Below the pieces are notes generated by a model. That model saw nothing but the letters and a program-made list of their open reading frames with translations, did no database searches and was not told where the DNA came from. Positions 37,468 to 47,675 of a stretch of DNA of 64,000 nt are shown piece after piece; position 1 is the first letter of the stretch, and each line of letters begins with the position of its first letter. Both the position numbers and the translations under genes were made by a program. Where the stretch lies: the NCBI RefSeq assembly GCF_004028275.1, contig NZ_CP035033.1, forward strand, positions 2,104,501 to 2,168,500. The letters are read 5' to 3'. This DNA comes from Hydrogenovibrio thermophilus (GTDB lineage: Bacteria > Pseudomonadota > Gammaproteobacteria > Thiomicrospirales > Thiomicrospiraceae).

Positions 37468-38325
37468 ATGCAGTCACAACAACAATACGAACAAAAACTC
37501 AGCTTGGAATTCTTCCCGCCCCGCACCGAAAAAGGCATGGAAAAGCTGAAAACCGTTATTCAGGAACTCTCACCGATTCAACCGGAATACATGTCCGTAA
37601 CCTACGGTGCCGGCGGCACCACCCAAAGCCGCACCATCGATACGGTGCGTTACATCCAAACCGAAACCGATAACGAAGCGGCGCCGCACTTGACCTGCAT
37701 CGGCGCGTCCGAGGAAAGTGTTCTGGAGTTGCTCGACACTTACGAAGCCATGGGCATCAAGCGCATCGTCGCCCTACGCGGCGACCTGCCGTCGGGCATG
37801 ATGGACCCGGGCGAATTCAAATACGCCAGCGACCTCATCGCCTTCATCCGACGCGAGCGCGGCGACACCTTCAAGCTGGAAGTGGCCGCCTATCCGGAAA
37901 CCCATCCGCAAGCGCGTAACTGCAACATTGGCATCAAATGGTTCAAGCACAAGGTTGAACAAGGCGCCGACTCTGCCATCACCCAATATTTTTACAATGT
38001 CGACAGCTACCTGTACTTCATCGACAACTGCGAGCGCTCCGGCATCGACCTGCCGATTGTGCCTGGCATCATGCCGATCACCAACTATGAAAATCTGGTG
38101 CGTTTCTCCGAAGGCTGTGGCGCGGAAGTGCCCCGTTGGTTGAAATGTCGTCTGGAAAGCTTTGAAGACGACCAGGAAAGTTTGCTGGCATTCGGTGAAG
38201 ACGTGGTCACGGAACTGTCACAACGTTTGCTGGACGCCGGTGCCCCCGGTCTGCATTTTTACAGCATGAACCAATCCAAACCGGTATTGAACATCGTCAG
38301 CCGACTGACGTTTAAAGACCGCTGA
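37468..38325 (+). CDS. metF: Methylenetetrahydrofolate reductase
   Basis: This 285-residue FAD-dependent TIM barrel reduces methylene-THF to methyl-THF for methionine synthesis. SLEFFPPRTEKGMEKL, MSVTYGAGGT, RGDLP, YPETHPQA and ITQYFYN are the family motifs. AAGGA precedes the start by eight bases. With metK it forms a methyl-cycle cluster probably under the same riboswitch. Confidence 0.97.
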   Translation: MQSQQQYEQKLSLEFFPPRTEKGMEKLKTVIQELSPIQPEYMSVTYGAGGTTQSRTIDTVRYIQTETDNEAAPHLTCIGASEESVLELLDTYEAMGIKRIVALRGDLPSGMMDPGEFKYASDLIAFIRRERGDTFKLEVAAYPETHPQARNCNIGIKWFKHKVEQGADSAITQYFYNVDSYLYFIDNCERSGIDLPIVPGIMPITNYENLVRFSEGCGAEVPRWLKCRLESFEDDQESLLAFGEDVVTELSQRLLDAGAPGLHFYSMNQSKPVLNIVSRLTFKDR

Positions 38326-38338
38326 TTTCGGGCTCGTC

Positions 38339-39094
38339 ATGAGAATTCCGCGTTTCTACCTGCCCGCCGATCTGACCGCCGGGCGAACCCTGTCTTTAGA
38401 CAAGGATCAGGCGCATTACGCCCTGACGGTGTTGCGTTTGAAACATGACCGTCCGGTCGAAGTCTTTGACGGACGTGGCACTTGTGCCCAAGCCACGCTA
38501 TTACACACCAGCCGCCGCACCGCCGACGTGGTCATCGAAAGTACGGCGTCGCCGGTGACCGAATCGCCGTTGGAAACGGTTTTATTGCAAGGCATCTCCA
38601 AAGGCGACCGTATGGATTACAGCATACAGAAAGCGGTGGAACTTGGCGTGACCCGCATCCAGCCCCTGTTCACCGAACGCTGTGATGTGAAGCTGAGCGG
38701 CGACAAACTGGACAAAAAACGTCGTCAATGGCAAGACATCGCCATCAACGCCTGTGAGCAATCCAACCGCAATGTGGTGCCGGAGATTACCCAACCCGAA
38801 ACCTACCAGGCCTGGCTGAAAGCCGCGAATGCTCCGAGCGGACTGGTGCTCAGCCCCACGGCGGAGCACTCGCTGACCACATTAAACCCAAGTTTGGCGG
38901 AAAGTCCCATTCACTTGTTCATCGGGCCGGAAGGCGGTCTGACGGACGATGAAGTCGACTTGGCCGTGGACGCGGGCTTGACGGCCATCCAACTTGGGCC
39001 GCGCATTTTGCGCACCGAAACCGCCGCCCCGGTGATTCTCGCCGCCTTGCAAACGCTATGGGGGGATTTCACCACCCCGATGACCGCTTCATGA
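38339..39094 (+). CDS. rsmE: 16S rRNA m3U1498 methyltransferase
   Basis: This 251-residue SPOUT methyltransferase has an N-terminal PUA-like domain (RFYLPADL, HYALTVLRLK, FDGRG) and the knot region LFIGPEGGLTDDEV with LGPRILRTETA near the end. It starts 13 bp after metF and probably shares its transcript. A CCAGGCCTGG copy encodes QAW in a non-catalytic segment (TYQAWLKAA). Confidence 0.95.
   Translation: MRIPRFYLPADLTAGRTLSLDKDQAHYALTVLRLKHDRPVEVFDGRGTCAQATLLHTSRRTADVVIESTASPVTESPLETVLLQGISKGDRMDYSIQKAVELGVTRIQPLFTERCDVKLSGDKLDKKRRQWQDIAINACEQSNRNVVPEITQPETYQAWLKAANAPSGLVLSPTAEHSLTTLNPSLAESPIHLFIGPEGGLTDDEVDLAVDAGLTAIQLGPRILRTETAAPVILAALQTLWGDFTTPMTAS
38806..38815. repeat. CCAGGCCTGG copy (intragenic)
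   Basis: Exact decamer in rsmE, encoding Gln-Ala-Trp. Confidence 0.95.
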
Positions 39095-39133
39095 CGCAAA
39101 CGGCGACCTGCAAACCGGAAACGATTTTGTATA

Positions 39134-39297
39134 ATGAGAGCTTTGCATGAGTGAGATGCGAGAGAAAAATGAGGAAAAAACTGACTGCTCAAGGCGTAAA
39201 ACGCAGCTAATAGCTCGCTATTGGCAAGTTTTACAACGACAATCAGGCGGTTTTTAACCATTTTTATCCGTGTAATCATCTCGTACAAAGCTCTCAT
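39134..39297. mobile_element. MITE-like inverted-repeat element
   Basis: This is a 164-bp element between rsmE and gshA. Its ends are perfect 12-bp inverted repeats (ATGAGAGCTTTG at 39134–39145 and the complement at 39286–39297), extending to 16 of 18 matching bases. Inner blocks also pair across the element (AAAAAC, GTAAAAC, AATAGC with their complements), so the whole can fold into a long imperfect hairpin. There is no transposase. No clear target duplication is visible. It may equally be a chromosomal structured RNA. Confidence 0.65.
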
Positions 39298-39327
39298 AAC
39301 CTTTACTGTTTAACATTCGAGAACACT

Positions 39328-40647
39328 ATGCCATTATCAACCAATCAAGTCCCCCACCTGCAAACGGCCCTCACCGGTCCCCTTCTGGAACTGGAAGAAC
39401 ATTTGCTGAATCACCAGGCGGACATCGAATGCTGGTTCCGAAAACAATTTAAAGAAACGCCCGCGCCTTTCTATGCATCGGTGGATTTGCGCAACGCCGG
39501 TTATAAACTGGCGCCGGTTGATACCAATCTGTTCCCGGCCGGTTTCAACAACCTGCACCCCGACTTACGCCCTTTGGCCATTCAAGCCGCGCAAAGCGCC
39601 GTCACCCAAGCCTGTCCGATTGCCGACGGCGTTCTGCTGATTCCGGAAAACCATACCCGAAACCAGTTTTATCTGGAAAACCTCGCGGTCTTGCAGGAAA
39701 TCCTGATTGCCGCCGGCTACGAAGTGCACATCGGCAGCCTGAACCCGGAAATCACCGAGCGCACCGAAATCGAGCTGCCGTCCGGCAAAACGCTGGTGCT
39801 TCGTCCTTTGGAAAAACAGGGCGACCGCGTCGGGGTCAACGACTTCTTCCCATGCGCCGTCCTGTTGAACAACGATTTGTCCAGCGGCCGCCCGGAAATT
39901 CTGGAGAACATCGATCAAACCTTACTGCCGCCGCTGGACCTGGGCTGGGCCGATCGCTTTAAAACCGAGCATTTCGACCACTACAAAAACGTCTCCAACG
40001 AGTTTTCGAAAATGGTCGACATCGACCCTTGGTTGATTAACCCCATGTCGATGCAATGCGGTCCGGTGGACTTTAAGGAGCGTGAAGGTCTGGAATGTCT
40101 GGCCGGCGCGGTCAATACCGTCTTGCAGGAAACCCAACGTTATTATGACCAGCACGACATCGCCTGTAAGCCGTTTGCCATCGTCAAATCCGACAGCGGC
40201 ACTTATGGCATGGCCATCATGTCGGTCGATACCCCGGAAGACGTTCTGAACCTCAACCGCAAACAACGCAACAAGATGTCCTCCGCCAAGGAAGGATTGG
40301 TTGCCAAACAAATGCTGGTGCAGGAAGGTGTTTACACCCACGAAACCATCAATGACGCCGTGGCGGAACCGGTGGTCTACATGATTCATAACCAAGTGGT
40401 CGGAGGCTTTTACCGAGTACACACCGGTAAAACCGCCACCGACAATTTGAATTCGCCGGGCATGCATTTCGAATCCCTGTCGTTTGCGACTTCCTGCGTG
40501 ATGCCGGACCAAACCCAGGCTCCGGATGCCAGCCCGAACCGCTTCTATGCCTACGGCGTAGTGGCCCGTCTGGCCTTGCTGGCCGCGGCACGTGAAATCG
40601 CCGATGCCAAACGCGAAGCCGCCAACGAAAAAAAGGCCGCCTCATGA
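39328..40647 (+). CDS. gshA: Glutamate–cysteine ligase, proteobacterial type
   Basis: This 439-residue enzyme is of the Acidithiobacillus-like GshA family, distinct from E. coli GshA and the plant type. YASVDLRNAGYKLAPVDTNLFPAGFNNL near the N-terminus, KSDSGTYGMAIMSV and the KQMLVQEGVYTHE region are typical. It makes gamma-glutamylcysteine, the first step of glutathione synthesis. The last codons overlap the gshB start (ATGA), so the two are translationally coupled. The Ala/Lys-rich tail looks unstructured. Confidence 0.92.
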   Translation: MPLSTNQVPHLQTALTGPLLELEEHLLNHQADIECWFRKQFKETPAPFYASVDLRNAGYKLAPVDTNLFPAGFNNLHPDLRPLAIQAAQSAVTQACPIADGVLLIPENHTRNQFYLENLAVLQEILIAAGYEVHIGSLNPEITERTEIELPSGKTLVLRPLEKQGDRVGVNDFFPCAVLLNNDLSSGRPEILENIDQTLLPPLDLGWADRFKTEHFDHYKNVSNEFSKMVDIDPWLINPMSMQCGPVDFKEREGLECLAGAVNTVLQETQRYYDQHDIACKPFAIVKSDSGTYGMAIMSVDTPEDVLNLNRKQRNKMSSAKEGLVAKQMLVQEGVYTHETINDAVAEPVVYMIHNQVVGGFYRVHTGKTATDNLNSPGMHFESLSFATSCVMPDQTQAPDASPNRFYAYGVVARLALLAAAREIADAKREAANEKKAAS

Positions 40648-41615
40648 GTTTATTGAACGTCGGCATTGTGATGGATCCGATCGCGGACATCAAACCTTAT
40701 AAAGACAGTTCCTTCGCCATGCTGCTGGAAGCCCAGCGCCGCGGCCACCAATTGCATTATATGGAACCGACCGATCTGTTTTTAAAGAACGGTCGGCCGT
40801 TTGCCGAAACCACCGAACTGAAAGTCTGGGACCGAGCCAAAAGCGATACCACTTCGCAGTTCTATGGCTTCGGCGCCAGCCATGAAACCGATTTGAGCGA
40901 ATTGGATATTATTCTGATTCGTCAGGATCCGCCGTTCAATAACGACTATCTATATGCCACCCATATGCTGGAACTGGCCGAAGCACAGGGCGTGCTGGTG
41001 ATCAACAAACCGCAATCCCTGCGCGATGCCAATGAAAAACTGTTCGCCAGTTGGTTTCCGCAATGCATTCCGCCGACACTGGTCGCCGCCGAGGCCGCTC
41101 GCTTGAAGCAATTCGTCCAAGACCATCAGGATGTCATCTTGAAGCCTTTGGATGCGATGGGCGGCGCGTCGATTTTCCGGGTCACCGCACAGGACCCGAA
41201 CATCAACGTCATTATCGAAACCATGACCGACCACGGGCGTCATCACATTATGGCGCAAATTTATCTGCCGGAAATCAAACAGGGCGACAAACGTATTCTA
41301 TTAGTGAATGGCGACCCCATGCCGTATGCGCTGGCGCGCATTCCCGCCGAAGGGGAAACCCGTGGCAATATCGCCGCCGGCGGCCAAGGTGTGGGCATGG
41401 CGTTAACGGAGCGGGATGAATGGTTGTGTGAACAGATTGCGCCGACCTTGCGCCGCAAAGGGCTGCATTTCGTCGGTTTGGACGTCATCGGCGATTACAT
41501 CACCGAAATCAACGTCACCAGCCCGACTTGCATTCGGGAGTTGGACGAACAATACGGACTGAACATCGCCGGTGAACTGTTTGACCACCTCGAAAGCTTA
41601 ATGCCACCGGCTTAA
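40644..41615 (+). CDS. gshB: Glutathione synthetase
   Basis: This 323-residue ATP-grasp ligase adds glycine to gamma-glutamylcysteine. MDPIADIKPYKDSSFAMLLEAQRRGH at the start, LIRQDPPFNNDYLYAT, VILKPLDAMGGASIFRV and the final DVIGDYITEINVTSPTCIRE with the glutathione-binding loop are complete. It is followed by a terminator palindrome 40 bp later. Confidence 0.97.
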   Translation: MSLLNVGIVMDPIADIKPYKDSSFAMLLEAQRRGHQLHYMEPTDLFLKNGRPFAETTELKVWDRAKSDTTSQFYGFGASHETDLSELDIILIRQDPPFNNDYLYATHMLELAEAQGVLVINKPQSLRDANEKLFASWFPQCIPPTLVAAEAARLKQFVQDHQDVILKPLDAMGGASIFRVTAQDPNINVIIETMTDHGRHHIMAQIYLPEIKQGDKRILLVNGDPMPYALARIPAEGETRGNIAAGGQGVGMALTERDEWLCEQIAPTLRRKGLHFVGLDVIGDYITEINVTSPTCIRELDEQYGLNIAGELFDHLESLMPPA

Positions 41616-41655
41616 AACCGATTGCGCACCGATTACGTTTGTTGAATTCGAAGAT

Positions 41656-41683
41656 GAAAAACGCCCAGGCCTGGGCGTTTTTC
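41656..41683. terminator. 28-bp perfect palindrome terminator
   Basis: A perfect inverted repeat centred on CCAGGCCTGG (41665–41674) with GAAAAACG and CGTTTTTC ends. It lies between convergent gshB and a chemoreceptor gene and can serve both. Confidence 0.87.
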
Positions 41684-41686
41684 CGT

Positions 41687-44335
41687 TTATCCGGCGCGTA
41701 ACGCCGGGAGCGGTTCGGTGCGACTGTGCTCGAACACCACCTGCTCCAAAACGCCGAGCGCCTTATCGAGCTTCTCGGTGACGATGACGAATTCATCCAA
41801 CATGCCGTCCTGCAGGGACAAGGTGTTGAAATCTTCCGGTAGATTCTTGGCGTCGCGACACTCCAGCACCAACTTCACCAGATTGTGCTGTCGAGTGTGC
41901 AGCTCCACGACTTCCTTCATTTGATCCAAGGCTTCCAGAGAGGGGTCGGCGCTCAATAATTGCCCCAACGCCTGACCGACACTGCAACGGCCCGGATCCA
42001 CCGCCGCTTGCAAGTCGATGTCCACCTCCATGCCGCACAAATAAGATTGAATCATGGTACGCCAGATGCGCATTTTCTGACGGGCTTCGGACAGCCGGAC
42101 ACCGTGTACCGCCGGATAACTTTGCGCTTTCCCCTGCATCAGGCTTTCACTGATTTGGAATTTCTGTACTTCGTTGGTCAGTAGACTGGCTTGGTCATGT
42201 AAGGATTCCGCCGACGCAGAGGTTTCTTCCACCAGCGCGGCGTTGTTTTGAATGTTTTCATCCAAGGACCCGAGGGCGCGGGTCACTTCCGACACACTTT
42301 GCTGCTGGTCGCTGATGGAAGCCGTCACCGTCTCCAGAGTGCTTCCGATTTTGGCGACACTCTCATTGACTTGTTTGAACACTTCATGCGATTGCTGAAC
42401 CCGGTCGGCACCCTCATTGATGCGTTGCCCGGAATCCTCAATCAGTTTTTTGATTTCCTGCGCGGCATCGGCGGACTTGGCGGCCAACGTGCGCACCTCA
42501 TTCGCCACCACCGCAAAACCGCGCCCGTGTTCGCCGGCACGCGCCGCTTCCACCGCAGCATTCAACGCCAGCAAATTGGTTTGGAAAGCGATGCTGTCGA
42601 TCATGCCGATGATGTCACCGATTTTGGCGGAGGTTTCCCGAATGCTGTCCATGGCTTCCACCGACGCCAACATCACTTCGCCGGCCTTATCGTTTTCCTG
42701 CATGGTTTGTTGCGTCAAGCCGGATACTTCGGTTAAGGATTGGGTGTTTTCAATCTGCAACTGGTTGATGTTCTGCATGGTGGCGTTCAACTCTTCCAGC
42801 GTGGCGGCCGCTTGCTGAGTACGCACCGACAAATCGTTGGCGGCCTTGGCCGAATCGCTGGACGCATTACTGGCCGACGCCGCCACTTCTTTGATTTGCA
42901 GCATGATGACGCTCAAATTATCCAGCGACACATTCATCGCGCCTTTCATCGCCGCCAAGGAACCTTGCAAATCTTTTTCCACCCGCGTGGTCATATTGCC
43001 GGACGCCAGATTGACCATCACCCCGACCATGTCTTCCAACGCCCCGTTCATTGTGGCCAACAAGGCATTGATGTCCGTCGCCGTGGTGTGGAAGAACCCT
43101 TCCAACCCCTGAGTGTTCAATTTGATGTCGGTATGCCCTTTCGAGGCCAATGACAAGGCATTGTTCAAAGTCTCTTCAATGCTACGTTGCTGTGTTAAAT
43201 CCATCCACTCGACAATGGTGCCGATGCGTTTTTGCTCATCATTGATGACCGGTTGCATGGTCAATTTCAAAATCAAATTTCCGACCGAAATTTCCGCCAC
43301 GTGCCGATCGGTCAAATTCGCCAACAACTGTTTTTGATGCTGGGGATGGCGATGGAACACATCAATCGATTTACCCACCAAATTATCGGCATCGAACCCG
43401 GGCACTTCTTCGGCAATCGCCGAGGCGTGACGTTTCAATAAATCGTGGAGGGCGTGGTTCAAATAGATGACGTCGTTATTTTGGTCGGCCACCATCATAT
43501 TAGTGGTGGCGCTGTCGAGCGCAACCTTCAATCGGGTGTTTTCATGCAGCTGGCGGGTGCGTTGTGCGGTTTCCGCACCGACTTGCGTCTGCATCATTTT
43601 CACCGAGGCCAACACCCCGCTCAGGGAATGAAAACCGTAGGTCTCCAAATCGGAATGGAAATTGCCGCTGCGCACTTGCGTCATGATTTGGCGCGCTTTC
43701 TTCAAGCGGGAGAAAACATAACGCCGCCCCATAAAGGTGCCCACCAACAGAATCGCCGCGACGGGCAAACCGACCGCCGCCGGAATCGTCAACAACCCGG
43801 CCGACGTCACGGCTTGCAAGGCGATTAAGAACACAATCAACGACACCATGACGTTGACCGGATGAATGTGATGGAAGAGATTGAAACGTCGGGACGGGCT
43901 CATCAAATAGCCCTGACGAATCGACGCCTTGCCATTTTGAATCTGTTTGTAAAGCGCCTCGGCCGAGGCCTTTTCCGCATCGGAAATGCGTGTCCGAACC
44001 GATTGATACCCAACCAGCTCGTTGGCTCGCAATACCGGCGTGATGTTGGCTTTCACCCAATAGAAATCGCCATTCTTACAACGGTTTTTGACATACTGCG
44101 TCCAGGGTTTGCCTTGCTTGAGCGTTTGCCATAAATCTTTGAACACCGCCGCCGGAACATCCGTGTGCCGCAAAATATTGTGCGGCTGTCCAATCAACTC
44201 CTGGCGGGTATAACCGGAGATGTCGACAAAGTCGTCGTTGCACTCAACAATGGTTCCGTTCAAATCCGTCGTCGAAATAATCGTCGACCCCGGCTTCACC
44301 TCTCGTTCGTTTCCTGTCAGCTCTACTTTTTTCAT
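41687..44335 (-). CDS. Chemoreceptor, PAS–TM–PAS–HAMP–MCP, degenerate CZB
   Basis: This receptor has about 882 residues. An Aer-like N-terminal PAS ([24 protein letters not shown], then [13 protein letters not shown]) is followed by two membrane helices (about 160–205), a second PAS with [14 protein letters not shown]-like repeats, and the signalling hairpin ([32 protein letters not shown]). The C-terminus resembles a chemoreceptor zinc-binding domain, but the first His is Met (KMRIW versus AHRQW in the receptor at 53191). Cys (GRCSVG) and the later His residues remain. The start is uncertain: ATG 44335 and GTG 44353 both lack a good ribosome site. Confidence 0.85.
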   Translation of the reverse strand: MKKVELTGNEREVKPGSTIISTTDLNGTIVECNDDFVDISGYTRQELIGQPHNILRHTDVPAAVFKDLWQTLKQGKPWTQYVKNRCKNGDFYWVKANITPVLRANELVGYQSVRTRISDAEKASAEALYKQIQNGKASIRQGYLMSPSRRFNLFHHIHPVNVMVSLIVFLIALQAVTSAGLLTIPAAVGLPVAAILLVGTFMGRRYVFSRLKKARQIMTQVRSGNFHSDLETYGFHSLSGVLASVKMMQTQVGAETAQRTRQLHENTRLKVALDSATTNMMVADQNNDVIYLNHALHDLLKRHASAIAEEVPGFDADNLVGKSIDVFHRHPQHQKQLLANLTDRHVAEISVGNLILKLTMQPVINDEQKRIGTIVEWMDLTQQRSIEETLNNALSLASKGHTDIKLNTQGLEGFFHTTATDINALLATMNGALEDMVGVMVNLASGNMTTRVEKDLQGSLAAMKGAMNVSLDNLSVIMLQIKEVAASASNASSDSAKAANDLSVRTQQAAATLEELNATMQNINQLQIENTQSLTEVSGLTQQTMQENDKAGEVMLASVEAMDSIRETSAKIGDIIGMIDSIAFQTNLLALNAAVEAARAGEHGRGFAVVANEVRTLAAKSADAAQEIKKLIEDSGQRINEGADRVQQSHEVFKQVNESVAKIGSTLETVTASISDQQQSVSEVTRALGSLDENIQNNAALVEETSASAESLHDQASLLTNEVQKFQISESLMQGKAQSYPAVHGVRLSEARQKMRIWRTMIQSYLCGMEVDIDLQAAVDPGRCSVGQALGQLLSADPSLEALDQMKEVVELHTRQHNLVKLVLECRDAKNLPEDFNTLSLQDGMLDEFVIVTEKLDKALGVLEQVVFEHSRTEPLPALRAG

Positions 44336-44541
44336 TTTTAACCGTTCTTTCACCCTTTAAGGGTTAGAATAACCACACTGAATACTCTGGTCATCGCGGA
44401 CATTTTCATCGGAAATTCGAGGGTTAATACGTTTTAACAATCACGAATATTTGTTTACGCGGATGAACCTTTTCTCATTATAAACATATTTTATAAAAAC
44501 CCAAATTTTGTTTTATCCAATACATTTCAAGTAAATTCCAT

Positions 44542-45585
44542 ATGAAATTCAACGGTTTTCCATTCAAACACTTCGCCATCGCTGTCCTCGCCTTTTGGGG
44601 ACTGACCGCCTGTTCTCCGCCCACCCAAACCGTTCAGGAAGTGTTTTACGTATTCGGCACCGAAGTGCGGGTCGAAATCGTCGACGCGCCGCAAGCCAAA
44701 GCCGAACACGCCATTCAAGGCATCGAAGCCACCTTCCAGCAATTCAATCAGGATTGGCACGCCTGGGAAAAAGGCGGCATTCTCGGCAACATCAACGACG
44801 CCATCGCCGCCCGACAACCGATTACCATTGCCGACAGTGTCAAACGCTTTATTCTCAAATCGCAAACCCTCGCCGCCGAATCGGATTATCTGTTCGATCC
44901 CGGCATCGGACAATTGATTGAGCTCTGGGGCTTTCACTCCGAAGACTGGCACGGGCCGCCGCCCAGTGAAGAAACCCTCCAGGCCTGGCTAAAATCGCGC
45001 CCGTCCATTCGCGACATTTATTTCAAAGGCAACACCCTTTACAGTCGAAACTCGAATGTGCGTCTCGACTTCGGCGGCAATGCCAAAGGATTGGCGCTCG
45101 ACTTGGCGATTGAAAGTTTATTGCACGCCGGCATTGAAAACGCCATCGTCAACATCGGCGGCGACATGCGCATCATCGGTTCGAAAAACCCGGAAAACCA
45201 CCAGGCCTGGCGCATCGGCATTCAAGACCCGGACCACCCGAAGACTGCCTTGGCAAGCCTGCAAATCAACGGCGACGAAAGCATCGTCACGTCCGGCACC
45301 TATCAGCGTTACTTCACCTGGAAAGGCAAGCGTTACAGCCACATCATTAACCCGAATACCGGTTACCCGGCGGACCACTTCATTTCCGTGACGGTGGTGC
45401 ACCCGGATGCCACCACCGCCGACGCCGCCGCCACGGCCCTGATGATTGCCGGGCCGTCCGGCTGGGAAAAAATCGCCCGTCAGATGGGCATCACCGAAGC
45501 CTTTATGGTGGACGGAAACCGCCAAACCTACGCCACACCGACCATGAAAAAACGTTTGCACTTGCTGGATGCGAAAAACTCGTAA
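44542..45585 (+). CDS. apbE: FAD:protein FMN transferase ApbE
   Basis: This 347-residue lipoprotein (LTAC lipobox at about residues 21–24) attaches FMN to Thr residues of NqrB/C, RnfD/G-type proteins. GTEVRVEIVD, LDFGGNAKGLALDLA, IVNIGGDMRIIG, the YSHIINPNTGYPA motif and DAAATALM are all present. Neither Nqr nor Rnf genes lie in the window. Two CCAGGCCTGG copies lie within 230 bp of each other here, both encoding QAW. Confidence 0.95.
   Translation: MKFNGFPFKHFAIAVLAFWGLTACSPPTQTVQEVFYVFGTEVRVEIVDAPQAKAEHAIQGIEATFQQFNQDWHAWEKGGILGNINDAIAARQPITIADSVKRFILKSQTLAAESDYLFDPGIGQLIELWGFHSEDWHGPPPSEETLQAWLKSRPSIRDIYFKGNTLYSRNSNVRLDFGGNAKGLALDLAIESLLHAGIENAIVNIGGDMRIIGSKNPENHQAWRIGIQDPDHPKTALASLQINGDESIVTSGTYQRYFTWKGKRYSHIINPNTGYPADHFISVTVVHPDATTADAAATALMIAGPSGWEKIARQMGITEAFMVDGNRQTYATPTMKKRLHLLDAKNS
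44979..44988. repeat. CCAGGCCTGG copy (intragenic)
   Basis: Exact decamer in apbE, encoding Gln-Ala-Trp (LQAWLKS). Confidence 0.95.
45201..45210. repeat. CCAGGCCTGG copy (intragenic)
   Basis: Second exact decamer in apbE, encoding Gln-Ala-Trp (HQAWRIG). Confidence 0.95.
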
Positions 45586-45633
45586 AAAAACCGTCAAAAC
45601 CGGCCACTAAAAAATCAACGCGATTTGGCAAGC

Positions 45634-45642
45634 TGATATAAT
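45634..45642 (+). promoter_or_regulatory. Extended -10 promoter of yqgE operon
   Basis: TGATATAAT is a perfect extended -10 element. It ends only eight bases before the yqgE ATG, so transcription should begin at or next to the start codon. Confidence 0.6.
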
Positions 45643-45650
45643 TTACGGCT

Positions 45651-46217
45651 ATGGAACAGCTGAACTCTCTCGAACATCATTTTCTCATCGCCATGCCGAA
45701 CCTGGCCGACAGCTGGTTCGACAAAACGCTGGTGTACATCGTCGAGGACAACGAACACGGTTCGATGGGGCTGGTCGTCAACCTGGAACACGGTTTGACC
45801 GTCGAACAACTGCTGGAACATTTTGAGCTCACCATTGAGCATCCGTCGCCACTTTTGGAACAGAACATCATGATGGGCGGCCCCATCGACATGGAGCACG
45901 GCTTTATCCTGCACGAACCGCAGGGGCACTGGCAAAAAAGCCTGCCATTACGCGACCGATTGGCGATGACCGTCTCGGAAGACTTTCTCAAGTCACTCGC
46001 CAGCGGTGATGCGCCCGAGAAACTGGTGGTGTGTCTTGGCTTCGCCGGATGGGAAGCGGGGCAACTCAATGAAGAAATCCAAGCCAATAACTGGCTGACG
46101 ATTCCCTATAACGAAGCCCTGCTGTTTGATGTGCCGACCAAGAAAAAATGGCAAGTCGCACTCAACACACTGGGGATTTCACCGGAATCGCTCAGCATGG
46201 ACGCCGGCCATGACTAA
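45651..46217 (+). CDS. yqgE: YqgE/AlgH family protein
   Basis: This 188-residue cytoplasmic protein is of UPF0301. HHFLIAMPNLADSWFDKTLVYI, HGSMGLVVN, MMGGPID and LGFAGWEAGQLNEEI.. are diagnostic. Function is not established in most bacteria. It overlaps ruvX by eight bases and opens the yqgE–ruvX–pyrB–pyrC' operon. The promoter seems so close that the mRNA may be leaderless. Confidence 0.93.
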   Translation: MEQLNSLEHHFLIAMPNLADSWFDKTLVYIVEDNEHGSMGLVVNLEHGLTVEQLLEHFELTIEHPSPLLEQNIMMGGPIDMEHGFILHEPQGHWQKSLPLRDRLAMTVSEDFLKSLASGDAPEKLVVCLGFAGWEAGQLNEEIQANNWLTIPYNEALLFDVPTKKKWQVALNTLGISPESLSMDAGHD

Positions 46218-46659
46218 GGCCATCGATCCCCAAACGCTCGACGGCGTTATTCTGGGGTTCGACTTCGGTTTGCGGCGCATCGGTGTGGCCGTTGGCCAAA
46301 CCATTACCCGCACCGCCACGCCGGAAGCCATCGTCCAGAGCCGGGACGGCAAACCGGACTGGGAACACATCACTCGCCTGTTCGAAACCTGGCAGCCCCA
46401 GGCGGTGGTGGTGGGATTACCCATGCGATTGAACGGCGAAGAACAGGCCTTGACGCAACCGGCTCGAAAATTCGGCCAACGCCTCAGCGGCCGCTACCAT
46501 ACGCCGGTGTTTTATATCGAAGAACAACTCAGCTCGATCGAAGCGGAACAACGCAACGCCGGCGCCAAAAACACAACCCAACCGATTGACGACCATGCGG
46601 CCCAAATTATTCTTGAAAACTGGTTAGACGCGCTCACGACACAGAAGGAAACATCATGA
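46210..46659 (+). CDS. ruvX: RuvX/YqgF RNase H-fold nuclease
   Basis: This 149-residue RNase H-fold protein acts in 16S rRNA 5'-end processing or Holliday-junction resolution. [41 protein letters not shown] and the final [14 protein letters not shown] contain the acidic active-site residues. ATG 46210 is chosen; the frame is open further upstream but there lies inside yqgE. It shares ATGA with pyrB. Confidence 0.94.
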   Translation: MTKAIDPQTLDGVILGFDFGLRRIGVAVGQTITRTATPEAIVQSRDGKPDWEHITRLFETWQPQAVVVGLPMRLNGEEQALTQPARKFGQRLSGRYHTPVFYIEEQLSSIEAEQRNAGAKNTTQPIDDHAAQIILENWLDALTTQKETS

Positions 46660-47675
46660 GACTCACAACCCCCAACATCCAACTCAATGAACAAGGAAAG
46701 CTGCGCCATTTCCTGACACTGGAAGGCCTCAAGCAACATCATTTGACGGAAATCCTGGACGTTGCGGAAAGTTTCATCGATCCGACCTCCGGCCAAATCA
46801 AAAAAGTGCCGAATCTGCACGGTAAGACCATCATGAACCTGTTCTTCGAACCCAGCACGCGCACGCTGACCACTTTCGAAATCGCCGAAAAACGTTTGTC
46901 CGCCGATGTGGTGAACCTCAATATCGAAACCTCATCCACCAAAAAAGGGGAAACCCTGCTGGACACCCTTTGGAATCTGGAAGCCATGCTGGCCGATGTC
47001 TTCGTGGTGCGCCACAGCGAAAGCGGCGCCGCCCATTTCATCGCAAAACACGTCGCCCCTCACGTCCACGTGGTCAATGCCGGTGACGGCCAGCACGCCC
47101 ACCCGACTCAGGCGATGCTCGACATGTTCACCATCCGCAAACACAAAGGCGATATCTACGACCTGAAGGTCGCCATCATCGGGGACGTGCAACATTCCCG
47201 CGTGGTGCGCTCGCAGATTCAAGCCTTGAGCATTCTCGAAGCGCGCGAGATCCGCGTCATCGGCCCGAAAACCCTGATGCCGTCACATCCGGAAGCGCTC
47301 GGCGTCCACGTCTATGAACACATTGAAGAAGGCCTGGACGGCGTCGACGTCATCATCAACGTCCGCCTGCAAAGCGAACGCATGAAAAGCGCCCTGCTAC
47401 CCAGCGGCAAGGAATTCTTCAACCTGTACGGCCTGACCAAGGAACGTCTGGGCTACGCCAAGCCCGACGCCATCGTGATGCATCCCGGCCCGGTCAACCG
47501 TGGGGTGGAAATCGACTCCGAAGTCGTGGACGGACACCAATCGGTGATACTCGAACAGGTCACCTACGGCATCGCCGTGCGCATGGCGGTGATGAGTGTC
47601 ATCATCGAAAACGCGAGACAATTGAACGAAAGCAAGCTGAGTGAAGCGAAAGCGACAGAGGAGACAGAAGCTTGA
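46656..47675 (+). CDS. pyrB: Aspartate carbamoyltransferase
   Basis: This 339-residue catalytic chain commits carbamoyl phosphate to pyrimidine synthesis. [21 protein letters not shown] (the usual STRTR reads STRTL), [14 protein letters not shown] and [13 protein letters not shown] are present. It is longer than E. coli PyrB and followed directly by an inactive dihydroorotase-like gene, like the dodecameric pyrB–pyrC' ATCases of pseudomonads, so no pyrI is expected. AAGGAA lies six bases before ATG. Confidence 0.95.
   Translation: MRLTTPNIQLNEQGKLRHFLTLEGLKQHHLTEILDVAESFIDPTSGQIKKVPNLHGKTIMNLFFEPSTRTLTTFEIAEKRLSADVVNLNIETSSTKKGETLLDTLWNLEAMLADVFVVRHSESGAAHFIAKHVAPHVHVVNAGDGQHAHPTQAMLDMFTIRKHKGDIYDLKVAIIGDVQHSRVVRSQIQALSILEAREIRVIGPKTLMPSHPEALGVHVYEHIEEGLDGVDVIINVRLQSERMKSALLPSGKEFFNLYGLTKERLGYAKPDAIVMHPGPVNRGVEIDSEVVDGHQSVILEQVTYGIAVRMAVMSVIIENARQLNESKLSEAKATEETEA

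Noticed and set aside
38911-39297. – strand ORF of 128 codons spanning the end of rsmE and the MITE-like element
   Set aside because: Half lies antisense to conserved rsmE and the other half is the inverted-repeat element; no domain recognised.
39134-39297. Integron attC site
   Set aside because: The required conserved core boxes at both ends are absent; the ends are instead IS-like inverted repeats.
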